Positions 35,444-45,369 of a stretch of DNA of 64,000 nt are shown in pieces (the stretch's first letter is position 1; every line of letters starts with the position of its first letter). The notes beneath the pieces are model-generated. The model did not search any database. It was not told the DNA's origin and saw only the letters and a program-made list of their open reading frames with translations. The stretch is from Cyrtodaria siliqua (Eukaryota > Mollusca > Bivalvia > Adapedonta > Hiatellidae). The DNA lies in contig JAWPHD010002623.1 of assembly GCA_037043455.1 (NCBI GenBank), positions 62,001 to 126,000 of the forward strand, read 5' to 3'. Position numbers and translations under genes: made by a program.

Positions 35444-36405
35444 TATATACTGAACCAAACAGCTAATGCACCAGTGGACAATACCTTTAATATCTCAATA
35501 ATAACAATCAATAAATCAAACCAAATTTCATTCTGAACGAGACAAATATCTTCTCAATAAACGACTGTAAATTTAAAACAAGAAATGCCACTGTAAGTGA
35601 CAAATGCCCCCGAAGTGACCTTTGACCTCGAAGTGTGACCTTGACCTTAGAGCCACGGACCTGGATTGTGTGCGCGACATGTTGTCTTGTTGTGGTGAGT
35701 ACTTGTGCCAAGTTATTTGAAAATCCGTCCAATAATGCCAGAGTTATTGACCGGACACGATTCGACCTTTGACCTCTAAGTGTGACCTTGGCCTTAGAGC
35801 CACGGACCTGGATTGTGTGCGCAACATGTCGTCTTGTTGTGGTGAGCACTTGTGCCAAGTTATTTGAAAATCCGTCAATGAATGCCAAAGTTATTGACCG
35901 GACACGATTTGACTTTTGAACTCTTAGTGTGACCTTGACCTCGGAGCCACGGACCTGAATTTTGTGCGCGACATGTCATCTTGTTGTGGTGAGCAATTGT
36001 GCCAAGTTATTTGAAAATCTGTCAATGAATGTCCGAGTTATTAACCAGACACAAAAGCACTTCGTTTTGACCTTTGAACTCTAAGTGTGACCTTGACCTT
36101 GGAGTCAAGGACCTGGATTTTGTGCGCCACACGTCGTCTTGTTGTTGGAGCAATTGTGCCAAGTTATTTGAAAATCCATCCATTATTGTTAGAGTTATTA
36201 ACTGGACGAACGAACGAACGAACGAACGAACGAACGAACGAACGAACGAACGAACGAACGAAGGGACTGACGGACGGATGGACAGTGCGACTACTATATG
36301 CCACCCTTTGGGGGCATAAAACATAAAAATCATTCAAATCACCTCTCCAATGATACCAGTCATAATAAGTTCATACATTAAAGGTATTGTAGCTGTTTGG
36401 TTCAG

Positions 36406-36410
<5 letters not shown>
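35444..36410. mobile_element. MITE family E, copy with a nested element
   Basis: The ends TATATACTGAACCAAACAGC (left) and GCTGTTTGGTTCAGTATATA (right) are exact inverse repeats. The interior (AATATCTCAATAATAACAAT, CATTCTGAACGAGACAAATA) matches the uninterrupted copy at 44285-44496, so about 740 bp at 35580-36323 is a later insertion. Confidence 0.88.
35580..36323. mobile_element. Tandem-unit element nested in the MITE
   Basis: Four units of about 150 bp: GACCTTTGACCTCTAAGTGT, GACCTTGACCTTAGAGCCAC, GGACCTGGATTGTGTGCGCG, CATGT.GTCTTGTTGTGGTG and AAGTTATTTGAAAATCCGTC. After them come (ACGA)n at 36205-36264 and GACGGACGGATGGACAGT. The left end AATGCCAC/ATGCCCCCGAAG and right end CACCCTTTGGGGGCAT are roughly inverse. 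The overall plan (tandem units, GACGGACGGA near the end, inverse ends) is the same as at 12655-15602, but the sequence differs. Every unit has nuclear-receptor half-sites (TGACCTTGACCT). Confidence 0.8.

Positions 36411-36450
<40 letters not shown>
36405..36450. repeat. (TA)n(TG)n microsatellite
   Basis: About 14 TA followed by about 10 TG dinucleotides, directly at the right end of MITE family E. Confidence 0.97.
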
Positions 36451-36452
<2 letters not shown>

Positions 36453-37597
36453 TTTTAAAAAGGAGGTGGGAGCAGGGTGGGATTGGCAGGGTAAATGGCG
36501 AGTACGAATAACTATTGAAAAACCTGATTTCTTGCCGATACATCACTGAGCCAGTTGATACTTTCGGTGAGAGAAAAAAATTGACAATGGCATTATCTCC
36601 TGATTTTTCAGCAAAAATCCCCAGACAAATTGGTCAATTACAGCACAGAAAGGTACTGCTGAAGAAATTAGATTATTCAAATGTCAATAACCTTATCTTG
36701 GGTGAAGAGAATTAATTTATCATCATACAAATCCATAATTAAATTAAATGCAAACCCTGAGTGTCTTTGAAGCAATTCTTATTCATGAATGTCATATACT
36801 CCCTCTGAAGATAATGTCACAATTCAATCAACTGATGACAGCAAAGTAATTAAAACTTAACACTGCCATCACATTAATCCCCAACCTCATTTTCAAACTG
36901 CCATGTAATTTATCCCAACTTCATTTTCAAACTCTGAATCTGAACCTTCATCAAGTATGTGACATAAATTTTAATGTCAACAGCAATATTTTATTTCCCA
37001 GTTAAACTATGGAAATAAGGGTCGAGATTATTTCCATCACCGTCAGATTTTTTAAATTATTTACAATGTTCTCAAGAAATTTTTCTCCACAAGTTTTATC
37101 CGGAAGCTCCAACTGAGTACCCTTGAATGTAGATGATTAGCGTATTGGCTGTCCCACAAGGAGTCATTAATAGTGTATTCCAAAATTTTTGATTGTACAA
37201 AAGATCATAAAGTAGAGAGTACCAGACAAATTAACTTTTCATCCATTTGTTAAGATATAAATCAATAACATCCTCAAGTTTTTGTGAAGCCTAGCTCAGT
37301 GGGAAAATACTAATTAATTTAGTTTGATGCACACCACAGGACCCTGTGGATATGCCATGTTTCAAAGGAGCACTTTTTTGTGTCTGAATGGTTTACGATG
37401 TATACCACAGGACCCTGTGGATTTTTCATAGAACCAATGTTTGCGTGTTGTTTATATTTGTTCAAAACATGAACACTTGACAAAGATATTTTTCGGGGTA
37501 GGGTAGTGTGCTGCAATTCATATATTCGCAACTGTAAGAATGAAGAAAACACAAAACACAACTTTTTATTTCCTGGACATTTATTAAATACACTGAA
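36451..37597. other. Intronic stretch
   Basis: No exon was recognised. A block CACAGGACCCTGTGGAT, itself nearly palindromic, occurs twice (about 37333 and 37407). Confidence 0.45.
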
Positions 37598-38056
37598 GCG
37601 ATATGAACGGGAATTTCCGCTATATATTGTATGTGTTATATGCTGCTGTTAATCGAATGGTACATGGCTAAGTAAGACCTTTCCTTTGGGAGAAAAATAC
37701 TAAAACAACACATAACGCAGCTATTAGTATTCCTTCAAAGTTTCATTATTGACAGAGTATGCGTTTGGCTCAAGCATGTGAGCAAACTTAGGATGCAACA
37801 TTTTGCAAACCCTTTACGTTAAATACAGTACTGAAATGGCTCAATTTTTCAGAGAGGAACTTCAACATGAATTTCTTGATAAAAAAGGTGTTCTGTGATT
37901 AAAACGTCTACAACATCACTGTTGTGTCCTTTCTCTAACTAACTGCTACTTTTTTTTTTACAAAACATCTTGGGATTTCTTTGGAATATTATGTGGAATT
38001 AAGTGTGTAATATATACAACATATAGCGGAAATTCCCGTGTTGCGTTTTCATATCT
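37598..38056. mobile_element. MITE family C, copy 2
   Basis: The left end ACGGGAATTTCCGCTATATA and the right end ATAGCGGAAATTCCCGTGTT are inverse repeats. The interior matches 5351-5794 throughout. Confidence 0.87.
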
Positions 38057-38114
38057 CTTGAGTGTAGTTAGTAGCAGTTTTGAAGTAAAAATATATTTAC
38101 TACATGAATCAAGG

Positions 38115-38340
38115 TATTCAAGGTGGAGCGCTGTGGTCTGTTGGACCCATGATCGCAGTCAGGCGCGTAGCTGCCTATACGCGAGTACGCGGCTGAATCC
38201 ACATGATTCTGACAAAAGCCCCTCAGAACGCCCAGAATGCATCATTGTTTTCAAAATTTTCCGGTGGGGCATGCCCCCGAACCCCCTAGCACAATCATGA
38301 ATACACATGAATAGAGGGCTAGCTACGCCCCTGGCAGTTG
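38115..38340. repeat. Old interspersed repeat with GGGCGTAGC-type ends
   Basis: ACGCGAGTACGCGGCTGAA, GGGCATGCCCCCGAACCCCC and GCTAGCTACGCCCCTGGCAG mark a G/C-rich block unlike its surroundings. Similar phrases occur at 41245-41335. Confidence 0.5.
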
Positions 38341-39177
38341 TGGGTTAGATCCCCGCACTGACCATATGTGTTGAGTGATTAAATAAGTTCATAGAGCCTT
38401 CGATACAATCGATGTGAAATGAATAAGTTTAAACTAAGATATTCAAAGTAAAGCACTTAAATATAACTCAAGATTGGCGCTTGTCCCATTAACCCTTTAT
38501 GCCAGCCAGATCCGTACTGACTCGGCCTTATCCCAGGCTCTATGCGCTCGCCCTTGTGTCACTCACCCTTGAGTCGGCCTTGCATTAGACCATCCCAAAC
38601 AAGCACCTGTCTGCACATGGAAGGGTGAACCATGCTTAACTCGTTTTGAATGCGAAAATAAATTTGACACAAATTGACAATTAAATCTTGAAAAATCTTT
38701 TGATGATTTTACAGTGAAATGAAGTTGGGAAAAAATATTGAACAAAAAACTGTCAGAGCTTGATGATTGAAGTTATTCGATGATAAAAAAATAATGGAAT
38801 TCTCGGCAAATAAAGTCAAGGAAATGTTGATTGATGTGGCAAATTTTCTTTTCGTAGTTTTGTTCGAAAGAAAGTCGCCAATTAAGAAAAAAAGAAACTA
38901 AATCATCCAGGGAAAAAGGAGACCTATTTGGGTATGTATATACCATTGTCAGAAAAAATAACTTTTCATATAAATCTTTTGAAAGGTACTTACAAGCCAC
39001 AATTGACAGAAAATTATAACTTGATACATACTAGTATACCAAAACATATGGTCTTAATGGTGCACCCTAGAACCTTGTTTGAACCCCCAGCGGCTGTTTT
39101 GCCACTGACCATTCCAAGGCGGTAGCCCTATTGTCCATCCTTTTACGTTTGTGATGTCATATGTTGCATTTTTGTTT

Positions 39178-39665
39178 GCTCTTTGTAACTGTTGTTTCTG
39201 TGTGTGTTTGTGGTTGACTGTGGTCCATGAATGCTACATTTCCTGTGTTTGTGGTTGACTGGTCCTTGAATGCTACATTTCCTGTGTTTGTGGTTGACTG
39301 TGGTTCTTGAATGCTACATTTCCTGTGCGTTTTTGTGGTTGACTGTGGTCCTTGAATGCTACATTTCCTGTGTTTGTGGTTGACTGTGGTCCTTGAATGC
39401 TACATTTCCTGTGTTTGTGGTTGACTGTGGTCCTTGAATGCTACATTTCCTGTGTTTGTGGTTGACTGTGGTCCTTGAATGCTACATTTCCTGTGTTTGT
39501 GGTTGACTGTGGTCCTTGCATGCTACATTTCCTGTGCGTTTTTGTGGTTGACTGTGGTCCTTGAATGCTACATTTCCTGTGTTTTTGGTTGACTGTGGTC
39601 CTTGAATGCTACATTTCCTGTGTTTTTGGTTGACTGTGGTCCTTGAATGCTACATTTCCTGTTTG
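39178..39665. repeat. About 39-41-bp minisatellite, about 11 copies
   Basis: Unit TGTGTTTGTGGTTGACTGTG plus GTCCTTGAATGCTACATTTCC (split here for length), with TGTGCGTTTTTG variants. Confidence 0.95.
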
Positions 39666-39831
39666 ACTTTTATATATTCTTTTAAACAACAGCCTCCCAT
39701 TGCCATTTTATCAATGAAATCCAGTGCAATAAAAAATGAAATTAGGTAAAAAGCAAAGACAATCCAGCAAATATGTGAACAATGTATATCACAATTTACA
39801 TGGTCTTACACCTAAATAATGGGACTTAATG

Positions 39832-40245
39832 ATGATTGGCCACCCTTTTTGTAGTATTATCAATTAGCACATTTAACTCTTAAACATCATATGAACATTT
39901 CTTGATAGTCCCAGAAGAAACATATATTTAAATCCGCTACTAAGTTGTATGTAAAAATAAGTATTATTTGCATGACGTTGATACTACTTTTACCACTGTG
40001 TGACTGCACGGGGAAATGAGGTAAGTCTGAATTGTATAGCTGCACAACTATTGCCAGATAATTGATAAATATATTTACATGTGGATTAATTTAGCTGTTC
40101 AAAGTTTTCTACGTCCTCAAATAAAATCTTATTTTCGCTTTACACAGATATTGCAATGCGTGAATTGTAAATATCTATTGTTGTGAATTGATTTCGATTT
40201 AAATAAACATAAACATATTCATGAAACAAAACATGGCCTGGGAAC
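39832..40245. mobile_element. Third copy of the 12963-type insertion
   Basis: Same order of blocks as 12963-13361: GTAGTATTATC, AACTCTTAAACATCATATGA, GACTGCACGGGGAA, AACTATTGCCAG, AACAAAACATGGCC. It is more diverged. Flanks GGACTTAAT and GGAACTTTAAT may be a decayed target duplication, which would mean a preference for GAACTTTAA-like sites. Confidence 0.85.
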
Positions 40246-40311
40246 TTTAATAGCATTAACCCGTCTCATAAACAGGAATTGTCACACCAATGTATCACAC
40301 AAATAAAACAG

Positions 40312-40372
40312 TTTTTGCGCACAATATGACCTATTTATGTGTCGACGTGCCGTAAAACACCATTCATTCATT
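40312..40372 (+). mobile_element. Tiny LINE 3' end with target duplication
   Basis: Only 61 bp of LINE 3' UTR (CACAATATGACCTATTTATG, GTCGACGTGCCGTAAAACAC, CATTCATTCATT). Flanked by ACAAATAAAACAG (40299-40311) and ACAAATAGAACAG (40373-40385), 12 of 13 matching. Severe 5' truncation. Confidence 0.87.
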
Positions 40373-41244
40373 ACAAATAGAACAGCTCTGCTGACAAAAC
40401 CCCTCAATAACATACTGCCATCTCTCAAGTTAATGAAATTCTGACAAAAGATACGTGATAGAACCGCAAGCCAAAGATAATTAACATAGAGATTACTTAC
40501 GCTTGATTACAAAAAAATGACAGCTCAACAGACTTCTGCTTCATACAAATTAAGCTGAAAACTTCCACCTCAATGAATTAATCAATGAATAGTGTTCAGA
40601 GGTGTCTGCGATGTAAGAGACTGCTACCTAGATGCTTTCTGGCAGAGAGATCTAACAAGCTTCTTTCTGGCAGAGAGTATGTATGGTGTCAGACCGGTGA
40701 AAATCAGCCCATTGAACACAATGCAAACTAGGCTATATTTGGAGATCAGTCACAAGTTGCACAACACTCGTTTGCTTAAATACACTTTAATTCCGTGAAA
40801 TAAACACATTTGGCTCTCAAACGGTCCCATATCTGGATTAAACACCTATTCAGTTTTTCAACATGTCATATCATTCATTCACACTATGCGTATTTTGAAA
40901 TAAACATTTGTCAAAACCACATCTCTACCTAACCTCTGTGCTCATACTCTCCAAAGAAATAATCCTGACAAACACAGTAAAATACTTACTATTCATGACA
41001 ATAGACATAATAATTTAACATCAGGTTAGATTTAACAATGAAATAAGAACTAATCTTGGGAAAAACACATGTAAACTAGAAACTTTGGATTTTTTCAAGG
41101 AACTATTTTAGCACCCTATGACCTGGAAGTACTTCAAGACTAGTCTGACACCATAATATGTTATGGGTTTTCAAGTCTTTCAGTTGTATCACCTATCACG
41201 ACAGAGTTTACTTGTAGCAATAAGATCCCTTAACCCGCTACATA

Positions 41245-41805
41245 TACAGGGGCGTAGCGGGGTGAATTTGAACTGTACGCCCGATGGGGTTCGAAGGGGG
41301 CAACCGCCCTTTGGTCAGTGGGGCTCTTGACGATCGTATGTTAGATTTTAGGATGTTTAGCTTAGATTAAATGTATGTATAATTCAAGCGAAAGAAAGGG
41401 CACATGTAAAGTCAATTCAAATAGTATACATTTATTTATATTTTGTATAACAAATTAAGATCGGGAAAATAAGGGCGCAACGACTCTGCTGGAAATATTT
41501 TACCCCTAATCTTCTACCTCACTTCGGATTTTATTGCATTTTTGGACCATTTATCTTTATAATTTTTTCTGGCGAACTGTAAGCCCGGGTGTATGGGCAT
41601 ATGCCTGGCTACGCGCCTGTCTTATGCTCTAACTCAAAATCGTTTTTAAATTCGAGAAAACATTACAGATATATGAAATCAAAAATCATTAGAGGTCATT
41701 ACTGAAAACACTTCGGGTTTTATTGCATTTTTGGACCATTTATCTTTTTAATTTTTTTCTGGCGAACTGTACGGCCGGGCGTATGCCTGGCTACGCGCCC
41801 GATAT
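41245..41805. repeat. Interspersed repeat with an internal 95-bp direct duplication
   Basis: TTATTGCATTTTTGGACCAT, TTATCTTT, TTCTGGCGAACTGTA and GCCTGGCTACGCGCC occur twice (about 41530-41620 and 41718-41803). The block begins GGGGCGTAGCGGGGTGAATT at about 41250. Short G/C-rich segments stand out from the intron. Confidence 0.65.
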
Positions 41806-42015
41806 ATATATAATGCACTGTTCTTTCTTTGAATTAAGACCATTCCATTTATGTGACAAAGGGTTACTGCGAGTTACTCATAGGCTGATCTGGGTTTACA
41901 AGGACGCAAAGGTTATTATAGTTGTGCTTGGCGGGTTAAGGGTTAATAGTGTTGACATACTGTAATACCATAAGCTAGATACATGACCATCAGTCAGGGT
42001 TTAACTTGTTATATT
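41802..42015 (-). mobile_element. MITE family D copy plus shared flank
   Basis: The reverse strand from 41947 reads TTAACCCTTAACCCGCC, then the family core, ending in ATATATAT. Beyond the MITE end, 41948-42015 continues to match, in inverse orientation, the sequence before the copy at 44061 (ACCCTGACTGATGGT, GGTATTACAG, CAACACTA). The homologous block is thus larger than the MITE. Confidence 0.78.
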
Positions 42016-42262
42016 ACATATTTGTCTGTGATTTGCATAGGAAATACCGGGAATAGAAAAGCTATTTTCACTCGTTTGCTCTACTGTGAAATATGTCCCA
42101 CTGGTAGATATTTCGCAGTATGGAACATTGCTGGGCCTTTTCCATCAGTGGCTGGAACGCCAAATGACATTCCGATTGTTTTTTAAAATTAACGAAGAGT
42201 TCCGGTTCCAGTTGTTTTGTTTGTATGACGTTAACGTCGTCTTGGCGTTCTCGTGCAAACTG

Positions 42263-42758
42263 GTGTAAAAAGGCAAACTGGTGTAAAAATATTGACGATT
42301 GGGAAGAAATTCATCACAGAATATATAATATATAGTTTAATTAACATTGTTGTCATGATACGGAAAATAATTTCCTCGTGAGAAAGATTCTTGCGATATA
42401 GAAACAAGTGTTGTTTCTATATCGCAAGAATCTTGTTGTTTCTATATCGCAAGAATCTTTCTCAGAAATTATTTTCCGACACACTTGTTTCTATATCGCA
42501 AGAATCTTTCTCACGAGGAAATTATTTTCCGACACTTGTTTCTATATCGCAAGAATCTACACTTGTTTCTATATCGCAAGAATCTTTCTCACGAGGAAAT
42601 TATTTTCCGACACTTGTTTCTATATCGCAAGAATCTTTCTCACGAGGAAATTATTTTCCGTATCATGACAACAATGTTAATTAATCTATATATTATATAT
42701 TCTGTGATGAATTTCTTTCCAATCGTCAATATTTTTACACCATTTTGCCTTTTTACAC
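42263..42758. mobile_element. Young foldback element with about 145-bp inverted arms
   Basis: The left arm, from GTGTAAAAAGGCAAACTGGT through TTGACGATTGG, GAAATTCATCACAGAATATA, CATTGTTGTCATGATACGGA and TTTCCTCGTGAGAAAGATTC, is repeated in reverse in the right arm with only about three differences seen by eye. The centre has four direct repeats of TTGTTTCTATATCGCAAGAA with TCTTTCTCACGAGGAAATTA. Overlapping three-frame open frames here come from the repeats. Confidence 0.92.
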
Positions 42759-43055
42759 GAGTTAAAGATTAGCTGAAACGGAGTTATTTTCAAGAACAAC
42801 ATTATATCCCATTGACACAGAGTAAGAGTTCATTCCTTTGGTAAAATAACTTATTTAGGATACTTTGTGAAAAATGATTTTATCAAGTTGCTGCAGTAAT
42901 AAAGCCCAAGCAATAAATCCTTTCAACAGGAAACTTAACCTCCTAATGGAATTAAGATGGCACCATTAGGTGTAATTGCCCTAGAATCAGTTAATTACCA
43001 ATTTTGTTATGTAACATGTACATCATTAAGAGCCTGTGTAAATAAGTTCTAAACA

Positions 43056-43244
43056 TTGCATAAAAGAAGTAATGGCAAATTTATTAACAATAATGATAAA
43101 AGAACCAGGGAAAAATATCCTATATTACAGGAAAATTCTGGTTTTGATAGAAATCATTTACAAATAGATGAAAATGAATGCATATCTGAAAATAACAGGG
43201 ATTGGGAGACAGATGCAGAGAATGAACGGCGCCTCAACACATAA
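43056..43244 (+). pseudogene. Unidentified protein-like fragment next to a LINE tail
   Basis: A 62-codon frame, very polar (KRSNGKFINNNDKRTREKYP, then DENECISENNRDWETDAENE), unlike the surrounding A/T noise. It runs into the inverse LINE 3' UTR, where it ends. It could be a piece of a transposon protein or of a decayed gene. No family was recognised and no splice sites are clear. Confidence 0.25.
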
Positions 43245-43330
43245 ATAGGTCATATTGTGCGCAAAAACTGATGAAAGATAAACAAATGAAGTAGTAATGA
43301 AAAATTAATGTAAATATATAAAGATAAAAC
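43215..43330 (-). mobile_element. LINE 3' UTR fragment, inverse orientation
   Basis: The reverse complement gives AGTTTTTGCGCACAATATGA, CCTATTTATGTGTTGAGGCG and, upstream, TTTATCTTTATATATTTACA, matching 32310-32440. The terminal GAATGAACGG is the remnant of the (ATTC)n tail. Confidence 0.82.
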
Positions 43331-43569
43331 TATTTACAGAGACAGATCTAACAAGCTGTTTTCTATGACTGGTTTAATAGTCTGTTCCAAAAACATACTT
43401 TGTGGGGACATATAATTACGGTAATGCGTTAAAAGCCACGCGCTCTGGCGATGTCATGAAGTAGGAATGTACCAACGAACGTATTAAGAGAGTTGGAACA
43501 TTTAGCTGCCCCCATAAAGACTGTCCAAAAAAAAGTAATATAAAGCTATCATATCTGTGGGGAGTTTCT

Positions 43570-43765
43570 TTCTTGCAGACTACGTAGAAAGCTGCTTTCT
43601 GGCAGACTATCTGAGAAGCTGCTTTCTGGCAGACTATCTAAGAAGCTGCTTTTCGGCAGACTATCTAAGAAGCTGCTTTCTGGCAGACTATCTAAGAAGC
43701 TGATTTCGGCAGACTATCTAAGAAGCTGCTTTCTGACAGACTATCGAAGAAGCTGATGTTTGGCA
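43570..43765. repeat. 27-bp tandem repeat, about 7 copies
   Basis: Unit GCTGCTTTCTGGCAGACTAT plus CTAAGAA, with single-base variants. Related TTTCTGGCAGAGAG phrases occur at 40635-40680. Confidence 0.9.
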
Positions 43766-43834
43766 TAGAAATCTGGAGCATTTTAAAATATGCCGATTTC
43801 CGCTTAAGTCATTGGATCATCAACTATTGCCATC

Positions 43835-43907
43835 TTAACCCTTAACCCGCTAAGCATGACTATAATAACCTTTGCGTCCATTGTAAACCCAGATGAGCCT
43901 GCGAAGT
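43835..43907 (+). mobile_element. MITE family D, truncated copy
   Basis: TTAACCCTTAACCCGCTAAG, CATGACTATAATAACC, GCGTCCATTGTAAACCCAGA then loss of homology near 43907. It gives the clearest left terminal repeat of the family. Confidence 0.78.
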
Positions 43908-44060
43908 TATTTTACCAAAAGTAAGAGGAATAATTTTGTTCTTGAAAATAACTCGGTTTCAGTTATTTCAGTTATTTCAAAAATAACTTAAGCAAGTTAA
44001 ACCCTGACTGATGGTATCAGGTCATGTGTCTAGCGTGTGGTATTACAGGTGGCAACACTA

Positions 44061-44216
44061 TTAACCCTTAACTCACTAAGCATGACTATAATAGCAATTG
44101 CATCCGTTGTAAACCCAGATCAGCCTGGGAGTAGCACTCCTTTGTCACATGAATGGAATGGTCTTACTTCAAAGAAATAACAGTCCATTATATATATGTA
44201 GCGGGCTAAGGGTTAA
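44061..44216 (+). mobile_element. MITE family D, full copy (156 bp)
   Basis: TTAACCCTTAACTCACTAAG at the left and GCGGGCTAAGGGTTAA at the right are inverse repeats. The core has GTAAACCCAGATCAGCCTGG, TCACATGAATGGAATGGTCT and AACAGTCCATTATATATATG. It is the best copy for defining the family. Preceding sequence from about 43993 matches the flank of the 41802 copy. Confidence 0.85.
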
Positions 44217-44284
44217 CAGGGACATGACGATTTAATGTCTAGGCACTTGGTTTATGACCTGAGAATATGTAGATTCATTTCCCA

Positions 44285-44496
44285 ACTAGAACATAACTAA
44301 CGCACCAGTAGACAATACCTTTAATATCTCAATAATAACAATCAATAAATAAAAACAAATTTCATTCTGAACGAGACAAATATCTTGTCATTAACGTCTG
44401 TAAATTAAAAAAATTCTTTTAAATCACCTGTCTGCAACGGTACCAGTAGGCATACAATAAGACATTAAAGGTGCGTTAGCTGTTTGGTTCAGTATA
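44285..44496. mobile_element. MITE family E, uninterrupted copy
   Basis: CACCAGTAGACAATACCTTT, AATATCTCAATAATAACAAT, CATTCTGAACGAGACAAATA and the right end GCTGTTTGGTTCAGTATAT. It shows the 'empty' state of the site where the nested element sits at 35580-36323. The left terminal repeat is decayed. Confidence 0.82.
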
Positions 44497-44904
44497 TGTA
44501 AAACCCAGCAAGTCAACTGAACTCACTGAATAGGAAGGTCACTCTTGTAATGATATGTCTCTGTAAATTGTAAAGAACCAGAGCAAGTCTATAACACATT
44601 AATGCCCAACTGTTATATTTCCACACTCTGTCTTTTCCTTTTTCTTTTTTTCTGCAGCATTTTTTATTGCTGATGAGCAAAGAAGCAAAAATGCGACAAT
44701 TAAATAAACCCGCAAATCTTGTCGGCATCGGAGAGTGAAAACGATCGAGCATTAGCGATGAGTTTCGATCAATTACAGATCAGATACAAGTCTGTCATTA
44801 TTCATTGGATGAAAGAGACCAACATCAGCTTTTCCAATTTCTTTCTTCAGAGATAGTAAAGATTTGTATTCAGACAATCTTTTTTTTGTTATATAAAAAA
44901 CAAC

Positions 44905-45190
44905 TGAAACACGTCAAGTACTTAGGAGATTTAAAACGAAAGGATTTATTTTAAACATAAAAGACATCAATCCTAAGCCAATAAGAGCAAGTTTCACTCC
45001 CAAAGTGGGAGAAATGACACATAAGGAGAACTGAATGTTCCTTAATGACCGGTGATCAGGATGATAGAACACAACAACCCAGTTGTTTCCAGATTAACAG
45101 CTCTTTAAACTGCATGATAACCAATCAGCTTTCTCAAATTATTCCATTTTCTGGTTGGCAAATCTTTAATTATCCAAAAAAGCACTTTAG
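44905..45190 (+). repeat. Flanking repeat, left copy
   Basis: GTACTTAGGAGATTTAAAAC, AAAGTGGGAGAAATGACA, ATTATTCCATTTTCTGGTTG and CTTTAATTATCCAAAAAAGC are matched in the same order and orientation at 52462-52950. The two copies flank the nested plus-strand gene. Identity by eye is about 70%. Confidence 0.7.
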
Positions 45191-45369
45191 GCTAGTCAGC
45201 GTAGAATATCACCTTGAAGTAATTGCAAAAGTTTCAATAAGTATCACCTGCGAAACATCAACCTTAGACATGTATTCAGAAAAAAGTTGCACTTCCGTGG
45301 ATGATGGGAAATTTGTTTAATTTAAATTTTATTTTCGATATTTATCAATATTTAGGATTCACAATTTAT

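Noticed and set aside
35508..36333. Minus- and plus-strand frames of 79-126 codons
   Set aside because: Products of the 150-bp units and the (ACGA)n microsatellite in the nested element.
40496..40570. Possible minus-strand exon with donor GTAAGTAATC
   Set aside because: An acceptor TTTTCAG is present, but phase-1 entry meets TAA at once, so it cannot belong to the giant-exon gene.
42391..42772. Three overlapping plus-strand frames of 86-97 codons
   Set aside because: All three phases are open because of direct repeats inside the foldback element.
44513..44752. 79-codon minus-strand frame
   Set aside because: No splice sites in phase with the giant-exon gene and no protein-like pattern; it lies between a MITE and the flanking repeat.
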